In this document: positions 31,850-44,824 of the stretch, in pieces | Layout: each line of letters starts with the position of its first letter | Position numbering within the stretch: position 1 is the first letter of the stretch | Assembly (NCBI GenBank): GCA_036365455.1 | Contig: JAWQUS010000016.1 | Span: 15,833,001-15,897,000 of the forward strand | From: Macrosoma leucophasiata | Lineage: Eukaryota > Arthropoda > Insecta > Lepidoptera > Hedylidae | DNA length: 64,000 nucleotides | Direction of reading: 5' to 3' | The notes under the pieces: model-generated | The model's database searches: none | Seen by the model: the letters and a program-made list of their open reading frames with translations, nothing else | What the model was told of the DNA's origin: nothing | Translations under genes and position numbers: made by a program

Positions 31850-34800
31850 CTAGATTCTCTTGGAGTTGCCGTAGGAGTAGAGCGGGGCGAAGGGGGTGTC
31901 GGCCGCTTCGTCGCCGCTCTCCTCTGACGCGTCAGACTCGAACGTGTTGTCCGGGATGTCGTACAGCCGGATCAATGGCTTGTTGGGATCCTTCATGATT
32001 AAGTATTTACCTGTGAACAAACGGATATTTTATCTATTAGTAAGTGTACATTAGTCTGTGATATAAGGCTTTCCAACATTTAACGCAAGATACGTCATTT
32101 GGTAACTTTACAATGTTACTACATTCATTCGTACAACGCATAATCACAACGCATAGTCGATTGAGTTTGGTTTATCATCATCACTTCAGCCGAGAGACGT
32201 CCACAGCTGGACAAAACTTTCCCCAAAGATAGCGAGAAGCTGCTGCTCATCCCGAATTATTGTATTTACTCTGACCTATATGCGAGACAATCAACATTTA
32301 ACTATAGTGCTCAACAATAAATACACAGCCTAGGAAGGAGACTTCGTCTTATTTCGGGTCTGTAGAGCGATATCTCTTTCACACCGTACTTATTTGACGT
32401 TTGTACCATTTTGATCAAGTTTTGACTAATACCGGACTGTCAGTGCTTACGTAGGCAGTGTGCAACAGAGATAACGCTCTACGAAGTCGAAACGAGCCGA
32501 TCGCCTCTTTCGCGATCGTGACGTTATGTTCACCGTAGTAGCATAGTGCGACTCACCGTCCTTCTGCTTCATGCATATGTCGATGATGCACCGCAGTATG
32601 CCCCAGGCGTTGTCCATGGACAGGTTGATCTGCGTGGCGAACTCGTGCGGCTTGAACTGCTGCGTGCCGAGGATGACGTGGCGCGAGTTGTCGCGCACCT
32701 GCGACCGCGACACGTACCCGAACTTGATCTGGTCCGAACCCGCTAGCAGCGCCTGGGGTTATTAGAAAGAAAATTTTAATTATTTTTGATATGAATTATA
32801 TTGTAATAATATTATTAATAAAAAAATATAAATAAAAAACTTTGTGTTTTATATATTAGGACTGGTTAGAGTTCAAGCCGGAGCTCCACGACAGGCATCA
32901 CCGCATTCTCTGCCTTGGAGCTCCGTCTATTTGCCGCCAAATGGTTCACTGTTCAGCTCTAGTATGTTCCAATTAGATGGCAATGATGGTGCCTTAATAA
33001 CTTTCACAGGCTAAACAACTTAAGCCTCAGTGGGTGGCAACGCATTTTCATTTTGCCCTCCGGGTTATGTGTGATAGATGTTTATATGCTACAGTATTAA
33101 TCCCCTTGCCATCAAGGGGAACTGTATGCATAATTCGTTGGGTAAATGTACAGCACATTTAATACTTTTTAGGAATTTTTTAGCACACTTCAAAACAGAT
33201 AGAATATTGATTGACTTATGTTATCTCCGAAGAAATTGACCTTATTATTTTCGCAAAATTAATTTTTTTAATAGAATACATATGTATATGCATTCAAATA
33301 ATACACACCTGCACTGTCCATTTAGCCAGTTTGCAAGAGTTATTCCTCAGTTCGTTAGCGAGCACAGCGCCCCGCTGGGTGTCCAACTTCTGCCTCCATT
33401 CCACACCGTTCGCCAGCTTCGAGTCCCACTCGTTCAGCGCCTTGATGCTCAAGAATTGGGTCTCATTCTGAGGGCCTTGCATCACCGCGTCGTGCTCGCA
33501 TCGCGCCACTAGAACCTGTCACAAAGTTAAATAATTTATTTTAGAATTGTGGAAATTACATTTGGGGATTATCGAGTAGACAATACTCCCAACTTGTTTC
33601 GATCGCTTTCCAGCTACCATGGTCAACAGCAGACTGTATTGTCTTGTCTACGCGAGAAAATCTGCAACTATACATCACAATGTGTGAAGCTCCCGGAAAC
33701 TATTACTTTTAGAATATTTGTAAATTCCGAAGCGCGCATGGCCGTGCGGCTGCTGTAGATCACAAGCAAGATCGATCTGCTCTGTCGCGATACGGGCGCG
33801 ATCGTGTTTGTGATGGGTGTTTTGGAGGGCACGTTAAACCGTCGGTCCCAGTTGCTATCGATAGATGACAGTCGTTAAATCTTGTCAGAAGCCTTTTGGG
33901 GCGGTTTGAAAACATCCGTCCGACAGCGGGTTGTCCACTAAGGGGCTGTCTCCACGAGCGAGAGAATCGCGACGAGTCCACCCTTATATCGGATAATCTC
34001 CACGAACGAGCGATAATTCCGCCGCGTATCGTCGCGAGTCGTAACGGAATCGCAGAGTTTCCGCGACGACTCGTAACGGTATCTCCGCGTTTCCTTGACG
34101 ACGCGTTGCGAAAGAAAGAATTCAGTTACGTGCCAGACGAGAGCGAAATAAGTAGTGTCTCAGTCGATAAAATAATTCTTTAATAGGGATATAGTGTTGT
34201 GGAGTGCTTCTGCAAGTACGCTAATAAATATGCAGTTATTGTTATTGTTAAGAACCAATACTTTGCTTTAATTTCTCTGTTTTGATACTCGGCCAACCGA
34301 GCATCGTAAATAGCAGGTCTCTCTCTCACTTCAAGTATAAACTTTTCAATGTCAAACATTGTACTATTGTTTAAAAAGCTTCTCGAAACGTCCTTACTTA
34401 ACGAGAGGCAACGCTGAAAGGACGCTGCGTTTGACAGCGCGCCCGCTGCACGCTCGTCGCGAGAGCGCCGGGTCCGCTGCTAGTCGCGGCCGGCTAGCGA
34501 CGATGTAATGACGTTTCGTGCGCTCGTTGCCACTCGTCGCATCGCGGCGATAATATCGCCGTGTGGAGACGGTTCCATAGAGAGTGTATAGAAATACGTG
34601 GCACGACGATTATATCGCCGCGATTCTCTCGCTCGTGGAGACAGCGCCTAACCCGTATCTGCACCAACCTGCATTGAAGCAGCGTGGTGGAGTAAGGTCC
34701 AGGATTTTTAAGAAAGAATTTTCAAGCTTATAATCTGTATCAAAGTAAGCGGTTAATACTCTTTGTTTAGAATTTTTTTGATCATATTTTTAGATTGCAA

Positions 34801-37800
34801 ATTCTGCCGATTAGAACTAATACTATGATTGTGCTTTTTTATTATTCTTAATGTAAGCAAGATCGAAAAAACTTACAACACCATTATTGAGGTTCCACTT
34901 GCGGTAGCGGTATCCAACTGAGGCTACTTCACCATCTTCTTCTTCAGATACAAACGGATTGGCTTCAGGGAACTTGTACTTGGGCTCATTGGCGCCATTT
35001 TTCAGCACCTGCAAAAGTTAATAATGCAAACATCAATGAGTCAATGTCTAAAGAAAAAGTTCAAAGGATTAAAACAAAAAATGCAATTCAAACCTGCTGG
35101 CTGAAGTTATGGTTGATGAAAGTGGCTTCAAGCGCGAGGTTGCGCGGCGAATTGATCGAGTTCCCGTCATCAGCCGGCGGCTCCACCGATGTCTCGTTCA
35201 CCGTCAGCAAATCAAACTCCGTGTTGTCGCGCTTATCCAGGAACAACTTGTCACCTAAAATGTGATTTGCATGAGTAAAGCTTCTACAGGTGTTTATCCA
35301 CAATATTACAAATAAATAAATAAATACTCTTTATTGCACACCAAAGACACAAGGATACATAAAAGAAAAGAAACTAAACTACATTGTGATACAAAGGGCG
35401 GCCTTATCGCTAGAAGAGCGATCTCTTCCAGGCAATTATTACTAGTATAAAACCAACATCTGCCTCTGTGTCTGTTTCTATGCTTTATTTAAACCATATA
35501 AAGGATTTTGAACTTTTCATTATTTTAGAAAAAAAATCTCCACTTTTACCACAATTAGAATGTTTTGTTTGTATTACTTTGTATAAATACAAAGTAATAC
35601 AAACAAAACATTCTAATTATTTGAAACAAAATAAGTTAATTCCATGTTTTGTGATGACGTTAAACACTAGTGGTAGCAGGCCTAAACTACTTTGGTTTTG
35701 ATGGGTTCAATTACTAGGTTGAGAGGTAGGTAAGAGATATATTTAAATATTTTTTTTTAATTCGGAAATTTCTCCACGTTACTCTCAAAGTGTGGAAATG
35801 TGCTTCATGATGTCAATAGGCTTGCTACTTCAATGGCACACAGCGTAACTGACGAATCGTGGAAATTGGCATGTAGTTATGCCTACCCTTTCGGGGAATA
35901 CAGACTGTTTTTTTTAATATAGGATGCCTCTCATGCCTCATAAATTTCAAATTCAACTTGAAAATGTTAAAAAAGTAACATTACCAATTTTCTCAATCAC
36001 AATATCCCAAGAGTAGTTGGAACGAGTGCAGCACATGATGGTGGCCAAAATTGCATCAGTGGCGTAAACTGTCCCGGTAGTTTTGCTCAAACGACGGATT
36101 ACAGGGTCGTCAGTAGTTGTAACCTATAAAATGTGCAAAACCAAATGTTATTTAACATCAAACAGTAACTTATCGGAGTAAGAACTCCAGTGTCGGAGCT
36201 TGCGGGCGTAGGCACCACCGCATTACATTTGCCACTATATAGTATATAGTAGTGTTAAACGCTATCATGTTCCAGTCAAATGTTAATGTATGACTTTGTA
36301 ATTATTCGCATAAAAGTCACAATATCTCTGTTATCTCGACAGTGGCAAAGAATGTACATAAAATCTCTGGTTTCTAAGAGATGACTACAGTATTCACTTA
36401 CAATCAATGTAAACTGTATGCTAATTTGCTGAATTTTAAGAATGCATAGCATTAAAAAAAACATTATACCTAAGTCTAGTCTAGTATTAAGTCATTCAAT
36501 AGCGAGATTCAAACAGTTATCACCAAAATAGTTTTTTTGCAGCTGCAATATTTCGGTATTTTTAAAACAGATTGAGATGAAATATGATGGACACAAGTGT
36601 TTTAACCATCAAATTTGTAAGGTATGTATATCGTATAAGGCAATGAAAAGGATCAGCAGTTTTTATTCAATAACTAGCTGACCCAACAAACTTCGTATTG
36701 CCTCAGAATGAAGTAATGTCTGTGTCAAAGGTTTGATAGATACGGACTATTTGTATGGGAAAATTTAATTGTGGTTTTTACTATTTCCCTTCAATTTCTT
36801 CAACAATTAATTCTAGGTCGGTCACCGAAGGCGGCGGCCGCATTCGGTTTAAGTGAAACGCTTGCGAATACGGCCAAACCAAATGCGGCCAATTATAATT
36901 ATATTAGTCGGTGACCGAATACGGCCTGCAGCCGTATACGATCTAACCGACTAATGTAAATGCGCCATAACGAACAGCAATTGATTTTTATATTTAAAGA
37001 TGGATGTCGGACATATTATCATCACTTCAACAAAAAGATGTTTACAGCTGGACAATTTAAAAGCCTTCCCCAAAGATGCCCACAATAGTGTTGTGTATCA
37101 TTAGGGAAGAATATACCATAATCGCCATGCTTGGCAGGTATAGGCGATCACAACGCGTTATTGTATTTCTTACAGCCGTATAGGAGTCACAACATTTTTC
37201 GGTCCACTGGCTGCACTAGCGGCAGAATTCTCCGCTAGTGGGGTCTGGTGGGTCATAGAGCAACTCGGCCCACCTGTCGCGGCGGACTGGAGGGGTGTAG
37301 CCATAGCGTTTATTACCGATGCAAACAGTCTGTCATTTTTTGCGGGAGGAGGGAATACGTGTGACACACACACTACAAAAATCGTCTATTACTACGAAAC
37401 TCACACCTTGACTTAAACAAAATACGTAAACAATTTCACGCACACATTTAAATATCTGGGCGACAGGCATAGGACCATTTGGTCTTGTAATTCAACAGAG
37501 TGGAAAGCCTGCATATGGCTACTCCTCTCTGTTCTGTCGCGGCCGGTGGCCCGTGTTGCTCTATGAGTGGGGTCGTCACGTCCCGACGCAATAAGGAAAT
37601 CGTAAAGGTTATTGAACTTTGCACTGAATTTTGTCTATAATATACGTAATAAATATAGCTTTGATCATAAAGAACGTTCTATCACATCTGTAACCGTATA
37701 TAACATACAAAGCCAAGAAGTATCTTTCTGAAATTGGGGACTAATGATGTATGCCTAAATAAAAAATACCCACCGTATGGAAAATACGATCAATACGCTG

Positions 37801-40800
37801 CAATTGTTTCTCATGTTTCACGTTAACTCTATCATATGCCTTATCATAGTACTCCAAGGTACCGCAGCATACAATATCTTCACCTGTAAATAAAATGTAC
37901 ATTTAACAATAGATCCTTTCTGGACTTCTGTTTGAAGAGTTTTAAAATGCATGCAATAATTCTCTTTCTCTAACTCTTCATCATCATAATCATCATTGAT
38001 TCAGTCAAAAAAGTTCACTAAAAAGATATATACCTATAAAATATATTATAAAATACGCTTACACTAGAGCCACAGCACACATACAATACAAACACCCAGA
38101 CCCACAACAAATATCTGTAGGCCATATAAACATTTGTTCCGGTGCGCGGATCGAACCCCAGAACCTCGATGCAAGCCGTTGTCACGCACCGCTGGTCTAA
38201 ACCGGGTCGTTGCTGGATAAAGGCTCTTTCAATTTAGGCGTTTTGTGTCGGACCGCTGCAGTGCCGAAGCGATGCGTTTTTCGTATGGCGCACGCACGAT
38301 CATTTATTTTGTTTTCATACAAAACGCATGTTACGGAAACAGTACGAAGTCGTTACCGCGAACACTCGACAACAGTTTCGCGTGCGGCAACAAATGATCG
38401 TCCGTGCGCCATACGACAAACGCACCGCTTCGGCACTGCAGCGGTTCGACACGAAACGCCTAAATTGAAAGACCCCTATAAGCCTCCATGCTATTTAGTA
38501 GAGGCTAGGCAGTTAATAAAATTGAACGACTGATTAAGATAGTTGTCTGCAACATATATGTATATTTTATTGTATGTACTATAATTTGTAACGGAAATAG
38601 AGGAGCTGACATGATTATTCTACTAAGAGGGGAGAAGCGTGGGAAGAGGCGAGGAGAGGGGAGGAGTGGCGTGATGAGGTGTGATGTGGTTTAGTGCGGT
38701 GAGGAGAGGAGAGGAGAGGAGAGGAGAGCAAAGAGATAATGTACTCTTTGGAAGAGAGTTGTTTTTAAGAAAGATGTGGTTGACGTTAGCATGTCATTAT
38801 TTTTTTATTAATATTGGAACGGATAAACTAATATATTTTTCATACTATTTTAAAATCGTGGTTTAATTATCATAATCCTGCATTTCATTATACATTATCT
38901 TGGCTGAACAACAAAATACATGGATTGGATAATTGTGTGTATCAAGTGTACTAAATTGTATAATAAAATTGTTACCTTCTTTGATGCCTGGCAATGACAA
39001 CTTGGCAAGTCGGGGGAAGTCCATATCCTCAATGGTGACCCAAGTCGGCCTGACAGTCACTGAAGCATCACGAATCTTCATTGGTGCCCCTCGTTGACCC
39101 CATCTCTTTCCGAGCTTACGGTCACGTTGCTGAAACAAATTTGTATAATATGTAGCAGTGTTTTCATACGTATGAGGCAGAACCCCCTGGGGGTTTGAGT
39201 ATGTATGTATCTTCACGCCAGGTCCCTCATGGGGTAGGGATGGAGATGGCACTTGAGAAAACCACTAAACTAAAGAATAAATTAAAAGGATAGTCATTTG
39301 ATGATGTTACTCGAAATATTCCTTGACTCACACTCAGCTGATGACACTTTATGGAGACGCCATCTCGAAATCCATATTTTTAGTTGTATTTTGACAGTAA
39401 CTCATGTGTACGGATTATTATATAGGTAGATAATTCACAAAGTCTTGAAAAGCCATTTTTATAGAAAAATATGGTAGCTTTTAATTATATTTCCAGACAG
39501 TTCTGACACGAAAAACTAAGCAAGAATATTTTATTTATTTATACTTTCAAGCACAAAAATGTAACATGAGGCAGACTTAATGCATTACTTATTATTATTA
39601 TTAATTAAGTAGCATTCTCTGCCAGTCAACCATTTGGTTGTATAGAAAAAATAAAAATGGAGAATATGGTGTAAATGTAAATATTCCTCAAGTTTGACAA
39701 TTGCTTTCTTACCTCATACGGAGGCAGAATATTGAGTTGACATTATTAGTTACAACTAAGAATACCAATTCCATTGAGTGAGGTTGAGTTGAGGTCGAGA
39801 TTACGACTTAGAATATGGGTGTTAGACTACGACATCATCTGAGGTAATGAAGATGGAATCCACTCAGGCATTCAAAGCAATTTTGCCCACCTAGTGTGTC
39901 TTCTTATGTGGAACCATTTTTTTGGCTTGGCAATTGGCTAAACTTCTTTACATTATTTGTAAGTTAAAAGACACTGATACAGTATGTTCCAGTAATAATA
40001 TGTTCAACACTATCATGTTCTGTTAAAGAGGACCATATGGCTTTATAATTTACTAGCCAACCTGTGCCCACTTCGTTGGGCATTAATTATATTTTTGTGA
40101 TGCAATTATGTTGTTACGTCACCAACACGCCATCAACGCCACCAACGCCAATAACACCACCTACACAATTCGGATTTTGTCTTCTAGGCACAGACAGTAG
40201 TAGCTATAGACGGACACTCATTGAATCTTTTGGAAAACATTATTCTATGATCAGGTAGATCCTGGACCTTTCTTATGTTTGGACAACAATAAGCTTCATA
40301 AAGTTGCAAGAAAAAAATTACAGAATAAGAATTTATATGAATTGAAATAATCTCAGCAACCCCAAGTTGGTTGAATCAAAAAGGGAAAAAGAAATTCGAC
40401 ACTTGGATGAGCAGCTTTTTTGTAGGTAGAACTGAAGTAAAAATTTTCTTTCATTTCTGAAATAATCTTAGGAACAGTACAGTACCTTGTTGAGCGTTGT
40501 CATGCCGCCTGGGGTGCGAGCGCCCCTCGCGCCGCGTCCCCGCTGACCACGAGCTCGCCCGCGCTGGTACGGCGGCTTCTGCACCCGCGTCGTGTCCACC
40601 AGGTGGAACGTACTCTCATCCTCATCGTGGAAGTACGCGTACGACGACCCAGCACCGAATTGGGACGCGTACTTGTCTGCACAAAATCATAACCTCAAAA
40701 CAACAGATTGAACCATATAATCTGTATTAAAACCAGTGGTACACGCTTTAATCACTTACTCTGGTATTTCTTGTCTTGAACCATAGTCCAATCACTTATT

Positions 40801-40952
40801 TTACCCAGCCTGTCGCCTTTGCTGAAAGGCTGGTAGGGCATGTCCCGGAATTGTTCCGGCATTTCGCATGGGCCCCATCCTGTAGGATTGTCTTGGATGA
40901 TCGGCGCTACGAACCGTATCGGCTCCTCGGCCGGCAGTACATGTTCTGACAT
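31850..40952 (-). CDS. eIF3d: Eukaryotic translation initiation factor 3 subunit D
   Basis: Ten coding exons in transcript order: 40952-40760, 40676-40486, 39129-38976, 37883-37774, 36123-35985, 35254-35094, 35008-34877, 33515-33309, 32752-32557, 32010-31850. All joins are GT-AG and in frame, giving 547 residues, the family length. eIF3d is a subunit of the eIF3 complex on the 40S ribosome and can bind the 5' cap of selected mRNAs. Landmarks are '[14 protein letters not shown]' and '[18 protein letters not shown]' near the N-terminus, an Arg/Gly-rich segment ('[10 protein letters not shown]'), '[18 protein letters not shown]', '[14 protein letters not shown]', '[19 protein letters not shown]', '[18 protein letters not shown]' and an acidic tail. 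An in-frame ATG 30 codons upstream (41042) is less likely, as family members start near 'MSEHVLP'. It lies between two transporter paralogs on the opposite strand. Confidence 0.95.
32875..33135 (+). mobile_element. Degenerate retroposon copy (GGTAGAGCTCC family)
   Basis: It keeps 'ggagctcc', 'gccgccaaatggtt', 'aagcctcagtgggtggcaac' and 'aactgtatgc' in order. Much diverged. Confidence 0.5.
33737..34710 (-). mobile_element. SINE/LINE-end repeat split by a MITE, in eIF3d intron 7
   Basis: The outer parts (33737-33941 and 34649-34710) match in reverse the repeat at 50895-51235: 'gggcacgttaaaccgtcgg', 'ggcggtttgaaaacatcc' and, past the MITE, 'gcagcgtggtggagtaagg'. Confidence 0.8.
33942..34648. 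mobile_element. 707-bp PIF/Harbinger-like MITE with TAA target duplication
   Basis: Termini 'ggggctgtctccacgagcg' and the inverse ending 'gtggagacagcgcc' are flanked by TAA at 33939-33941 and 34649-34651, the 3-bp duplication typical of PIF/Harbinger. 'ctctcgctcgtggagac'-like and TCGCG words recur inside. No intact transposase. Confidence 0.85.
35314..35440 (-). mobile_element. LINE 3'-end fragment (AATAAATACTCTTTATTGCAC type)
   Basis: An AAATAAATAAATA tract is followed by 'ctctttattgcacacca' and 'agagcgatctcttccaggca', the reverse of a common lepidopteran LINE 3' end. It sits in the intron before eIF3d exon 6. Confidence 0.6.
35553..35618. repeat. Perfect palindrome, 32-bp arms, 2-base loop
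   Basis: Arms 35553-35584 and 35587-35618 around 'aa'. Unique sequence in an eIF3d intron, not the end of a recognised element. Confidence 0.95.
36175..36461 (+). mobile_element. Retroposon copy (GGTAGAGCTCC family), diverged
   Basis: 'aactccagtgtcggagcttg', 'gcaccaccgcattac' and an A-run at the right end. In an eIF3d intron, antisense to the gene. Confidence 0.75.
36673..36735 (-). mobile_element. Helitron 3' end
   Basis: On the - strand it ends '...ttgttgggtcagctagt', the CTAGT terminus. The 5' end is not located. A further repeat with 'gtcggtcaccgaa' words follows at 36815-36960. Confidence 0.5.
37017..37253. mobile_element. RTE tail plus SINE-like fragment
   Basis: 'agctggacaa...gccttccccaaag' is an RTE 3' tail fragment, and 'ggcaggtataggcgatcac' with 'ggctgcactagcggcagaat' belongs to the repeat family also at 27246 and 44930. 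Confidence 0.55.
37254..37565. mobile_element. 312-bp MITE with about 50-bp termini CATAGAGCAAC
   Basis: Left 'catagagcaac...ggcccacctgtcgcggcgg' pairs with right 'gtcgcggccggtggcccgtg...gctctatg'. It is the same family as 55343-55632, where an 8-bp duplication is clear; here the flanking octamers match only partly. In an eIF3d intron. Confidence 0.8.
38060..38219 (-). mobile_element. tRNA-derived SINE
   Basis: It has a B-box 'ggttcgatccgc' on the - strand and 'ggcctacagatatttgt', as in the fragment at 18640. Its tRNA-like head is at 38140-38210. Confidence 0.6.
38220..38477. mobile_element. 258-bp MITE with about 85-bp inverted repeats and ATA flanks
   Basis: The arms share 'ctttcaatttaggcgtttt', 'ccgctgcagtgccgaagcg' and 'gtatggcgcacg' in opposite orientation, with ATA at 38217-38219 and 38478-38480. 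It is inserted at the end of the SINE before it. Confidence 0.82.
38621..38732. repeat. GA-rich low-complexity tract
   Basis: Purine-rich (GAGGAG/GAGAG) sequence in an eIF3d intron. Confidence 0.8.
40052..40160 (-). mobile_element. Helitron 3' end
   Basis: Reads '...cgaagtgggcacaggttgg' and then CTAGT on the - strand. The 5' end is not located. Confidence 0.45.
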
Positions 40953-41129
40953 AACAGTTTTGATTATCACTGAGTTTATGATGAATAAACGTTTCGAGAT
41001 AAAATAAACCTTTGCCACACGACACTTTCCTTCTCCTACCATTCAGTGTTGCCAGGTGGTCTCAGCGACGTACCAATAGAGTATTTTGGTTTCCCCTTAG
41101 AAATCACCTAGAATATATATAAAAAAAAA

Positions 41130-41215
41130 TTGATGGGATATCGAACCTGTCATTTTCTATCTACGACTCCGAATCATGCGCTAGTACCATTACACCATCA
41201 AAGGTTTTTTGATAT
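41130..41215 (-). mobile_element. tRNA-like SINE head
   Basis: On the - strand, TGATGG/CCATCA can pair as an acceptor stem around a D-arm-like 'GTGTAATGGTACTAGC' and a T-loop 'GGTTCGATATCC'. The anticodon region is irregular, so it is a SINE relic rather than a tRNA gene. Confidence 0.45.
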
Positions 41216-41527
41216 CATCGGTGGAAAATGGTACATGCTCATTATAGGAGCTTGATATATAACAATCAATTTATTTAACTTTACTGTTTGTTCATGGGAT
41301 TCTTTATCTTCAACATCTCGAATCTCCACCTCAACTAGTTTATTAGCTCAAGTAACGTATGATGGTGAAAAAACATCAACACACAACGTCAGGAACGTAA
41401 TATATGTTCATATAAATCCCTTATTTTTTTCCCCCTATTCTGCTTCTAACTCGGTCGAAAGACTCCTAAATCTAGGGGGAAATTCCTTGATTTGGCAACA
41501 CTGTTCCAAATGTCCAATGCTTCCAAG

Positions 41528-42357
41528 TAGGGATGGGTAAAAAATTCGATATTTTTTTTTAAAATAATCGATATATGAGATTTTTTTCCGCAATATATCG
41601 ATTTTAATATCGATATTTTTTTTAACTTCTTACATTTGGAGGCCCAGTAGCTTGAAGCACGAGGTCAAAACAAACGGCAAAACAGATAGATAATCGCTTA
41701 TTCGGCAAAATAGATTGATTATAAAATATTGATACATTTATTCTCATTTTTTTTACCCTTATCTCTATTTCCAAGTCCACGTCCACAATCCCAATATTCC
41801 CAATCACGGCCAATCCTTCGCGTCAATCAAATCACGGTGAATCCGCTATATTTAATTTATTCATTCATTTACTCATTGTCTTTAAACAGTATAGATTGGC
41901 ACAGACTAATTAAAAACATAGGTCACTCACCCATGGCACGGTATTCAACATTCCCTAAATGGGAAACTTTTATCTCTTGTCACCTAGGTCTTTGCTGCTG
42001 CTCCATTTTTCTCCACAACCTAAGGATCAAAGACTCATCTATTTGCAAATGTGCGCTATTAATGTGAACCTACCTCTTGTCCCATTTATGATAGTCGCCA
42101 ATTTTAATACCCTCCAGAAATTAGTTCCTTTTCCCACAAACATATCAAATCTCGCTCTTAGGGTGACATTCACATATTGCATTGTACGACTTTACTATGC
42201 TCAAAGTTAAAATAAATAATAATAATAAAAAAAATCGAAAACTTCATGTAAAATAGTAAAATTAAAAATAATTAAAAAAACTATTATTTTCGTTAAAAAA
42301 TCTAACAAGTAAATCGATTATTCATATAAAATAATCGATTTATAATTCACATCCCTA
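41528..42357. mobile_element. AT-rich element with TAGGGATG termini
   Basis: 'tagggatg' at the left and 'catcccta' at the right, with TCGAT-rich subterminal sequence at both ends. No clear target duplication. The interior short frames (41729-42210) show no domain. Confidence 0.5.
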
Positions 42358-42469
42358 TCTGTCAGGTCAAAGTTCCTATAACATTGGTCTAGTCTGTGAT
42401 ATTTATTATTATGTTACATATTATTAAAATAGGTGCTAATAGGTTCATTAACATTAAAATATTATCGGT

Positions 42470-42800
42470 TATCAGTCAAAATCAGCCAGTCACAGTTAGT
42501 AATTCGAGTATGGAGATGGTTACTTTAATGAATCAATGAACAATTAAGTTTTGAAGGTAAGAGGTAACTTCAGTCAGAGGTCGTGTTATCGCACTGTTTT
42601 TAATACAATGTACTCTGTGGCACTGTTTGTTATTCTATTTCACTATGTGTTCACTATACACGTGCCTTGTAATAAACCATAAACCTTTAAACAAAATGCC
42701 AACTACTTTATAAGTATCTAAAAATTGCACGAAGAAAATTAAATAAATTAAGAGCACCACACGTCTCTTTCAAGGTTCCCGCCAAAACTCCTATACCATT
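42470..42800. repeat. Dispersed repeat (CAGTCACAGTCAGTAATTCG family), copy 1
   Basis: It shares 'cacagttagtaattcgagt', 'aatttaagttttgaagg'-like and 'cccgccaaaactcct' blocks with 48190-48400 and 59190-59490. 42801-43050 continues as a decayed Helitron-like region ending CTAGT at 43044-43048. Confidence 0.6.
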
Positions 42801-43049
42801 CTAAACGGTACATACCAATATCAACACATTTTTTTTAAAATTTTTGATTGTTAGTTGTTTCCGGCTAATCTCGGGAACAGCTTTATCGATTTTGACGGGA
42901 CTTTCACTGGCAGTAGCTCATGTGAGAAGGAGTAACTTAGCCTACGACTTTGCCTTTTTTTTGAGCGTTGCCCACGACTTTGTGCTCATAGAAAATTAAC
43001 GATAATTTTGTTACATTCTAGGCGGACGAAGTCGCGGGCACAGCTAGTA

Positions 43050-43970
43050 TAACAAGAATACATATTATTATTTATATTTCATATTCTACTACATAGGTAC
43101 CTACTATTCCATTGCACACAAACATGGCTCATCTTATGTGTTTATTTAGTACCTACCTTAATGCTAAATAAAACATGTAGGTATCGCGTCTATTAAAATT
43201 AGTAACAATCAGATATATCTTAATTAGGTATCTGGTCTTAGATTGTCGTCAATAATTTTTTTGGCGGGTAGCCCCGGACATGTATTTCACCAACAAGCAC
43301 TATTTATCTATGAGCGCATGCGCAGGATTGCCTACAATCCACAGTGGCAGAGGTTACCCGCCGGCCGGGGTTAACCGACTATCCCCTAAACATAGTAGAT
43401 AAATTGGTAGGTATTGACATACCTACTTAGTTTGAGTTCTGCCTTCTGCGAAATGCATTTGACAAAATGCTTAGGTATGTACTTGAGATAATATTCTAGT
43501 GATGTTGTCTGGATTACTTCCGTTAGATTGGTATAAGGGATAAAAAGAGCCTTTGTTATGTTGATATAGGTACCTACTTGAAAACACTTCTAACAATCAA
43601 TATTGTTTTATTTATCATAGTCATGGTTTTATGCACAGGTTTTATGATTGGTTTGAACATTTGAACCCCAACTAGGTAATATACGTAATGGAATTTCGAT
43701 AAACGATTGCATTTTGACGTAGTGAAATTATTTCAGGAGTAGTAACAATCTTGTTGGTTCACTGCGTAGGTCTTTTAGTAGTTCTGGTCCTACAATTAAC
43801 AAAAAGGATAACACTTCTATGTCTACTCCATTGGGGTTACGTTAAATTGAACTATTGACTCATATTTTTCAATGAGGTTTTCATTTATATTTAATTTTAA
43901 TCATAGGTACGAACTATATATTTTATACCACACACATCTTGTTTTTCAGTTCTTAAGCACACTAATATGA
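43050..43970. other. Intergenic, nothing recognised
   Basis: AT-rich with many 'taggtacctac' words; no gene or bounded element seen. Confidence 0.5.
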
Positions 43971-44165
43971 TAAATGTGAAAGTTTCTTTGTTTGGATGTT
44001 TGTCCGTCAATCACGCCGAAACTACCGAACGGATTTTGATAAACTTTGTTATACAGATATCTCGAAAAAATGTTTCTGTGGGATGCCATGAGATGATTTG
44101 ATGAGTTTCCACAGGTTACGCGAAAAGCGACCTAAACGCGGGCGGCGCCGCGGGCAACAGCTAGT
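43971..44165 (+). mobile_element. Non-autonomous Helitron-like element
   Basis: The start 'ctaatatgataaatgtgaaa' and the interior 'ttgtccgtcaatcacgc' and 'accgaacggattttgat' are typical of small lepidopteran Helitrons or RTE-derived ends. It ends 'cgggcaacagctagt'. Confidence 0.55.
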
Positions 44166-44824
44166 ATGTTCTATATCTACGTTCGTCTATGTATTATTAT
44201 TTATATCCGGGACTAATCACAAATACAAAGGTACGAAATAGTACGCATTATGTAGGTATGAATTGCTATAATATTGTTATGACTGTTCCTTTAGTTTCGT
44301 TCTACGAGACGCACGCACGTCTCGTTAAACCTATGCGTTAAACGTTCGAAGTGTTGAAGTGTTGAAGTGCAGGAACAAAAGTTTGTTATCAATCGTCAGA
44401 TTCGTCAGTTTATTGAGATCAATCGTCAGACTCGTCAGTTTGAGTTGCGCCTTTATATGTATTTAGTGGTAATTTAGTGCTTGAACAATAATAAAGTCGT
44501 GTGATATAACATTGTTGGTAGGTACCTACGATATACGAATTTAGTTTAGTAAGGTAGTTATTTTTGTACCTTTATCTCTTGTTTTATTGTCTCAGGGATA
44601 AAAATAATACCTATACTTATTTTTATTAGTGGAATACTTATAACTCGATGAAGATAATTTTTGCCTATTGACGGAGTTCTTAAACCGTCAATACCTGGGA
44701 ACAATAACTAAGTCAAGACACGAGAGACCGCCGGCGGCGAATGAACAATTGAAATCAATTGTCATAATATATTTTTCTCGCGAGCTGATGGGTTAAGCAG
44801 TAGGCCCTAAAAGTGTATAGCCCC

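Noticed and set aside
32447..32746. Open frames on both strands around eIF3d exon 9
   Set aside because: Only the - strand reading matches eIF3d and splices in frame; the others are shadows.
38210..38533. 107-residue open frame
   Set aside because: It reads straight through a palindromic MITE, so its two halves are mirror products of the inverted repeats.
40953..41042. In-frame 30-codon N-terminal extension of eIF3d
   Set aside because: The extension is hydrophobic and unlike the family, while the downstream ATG gives the usual N-terminus.
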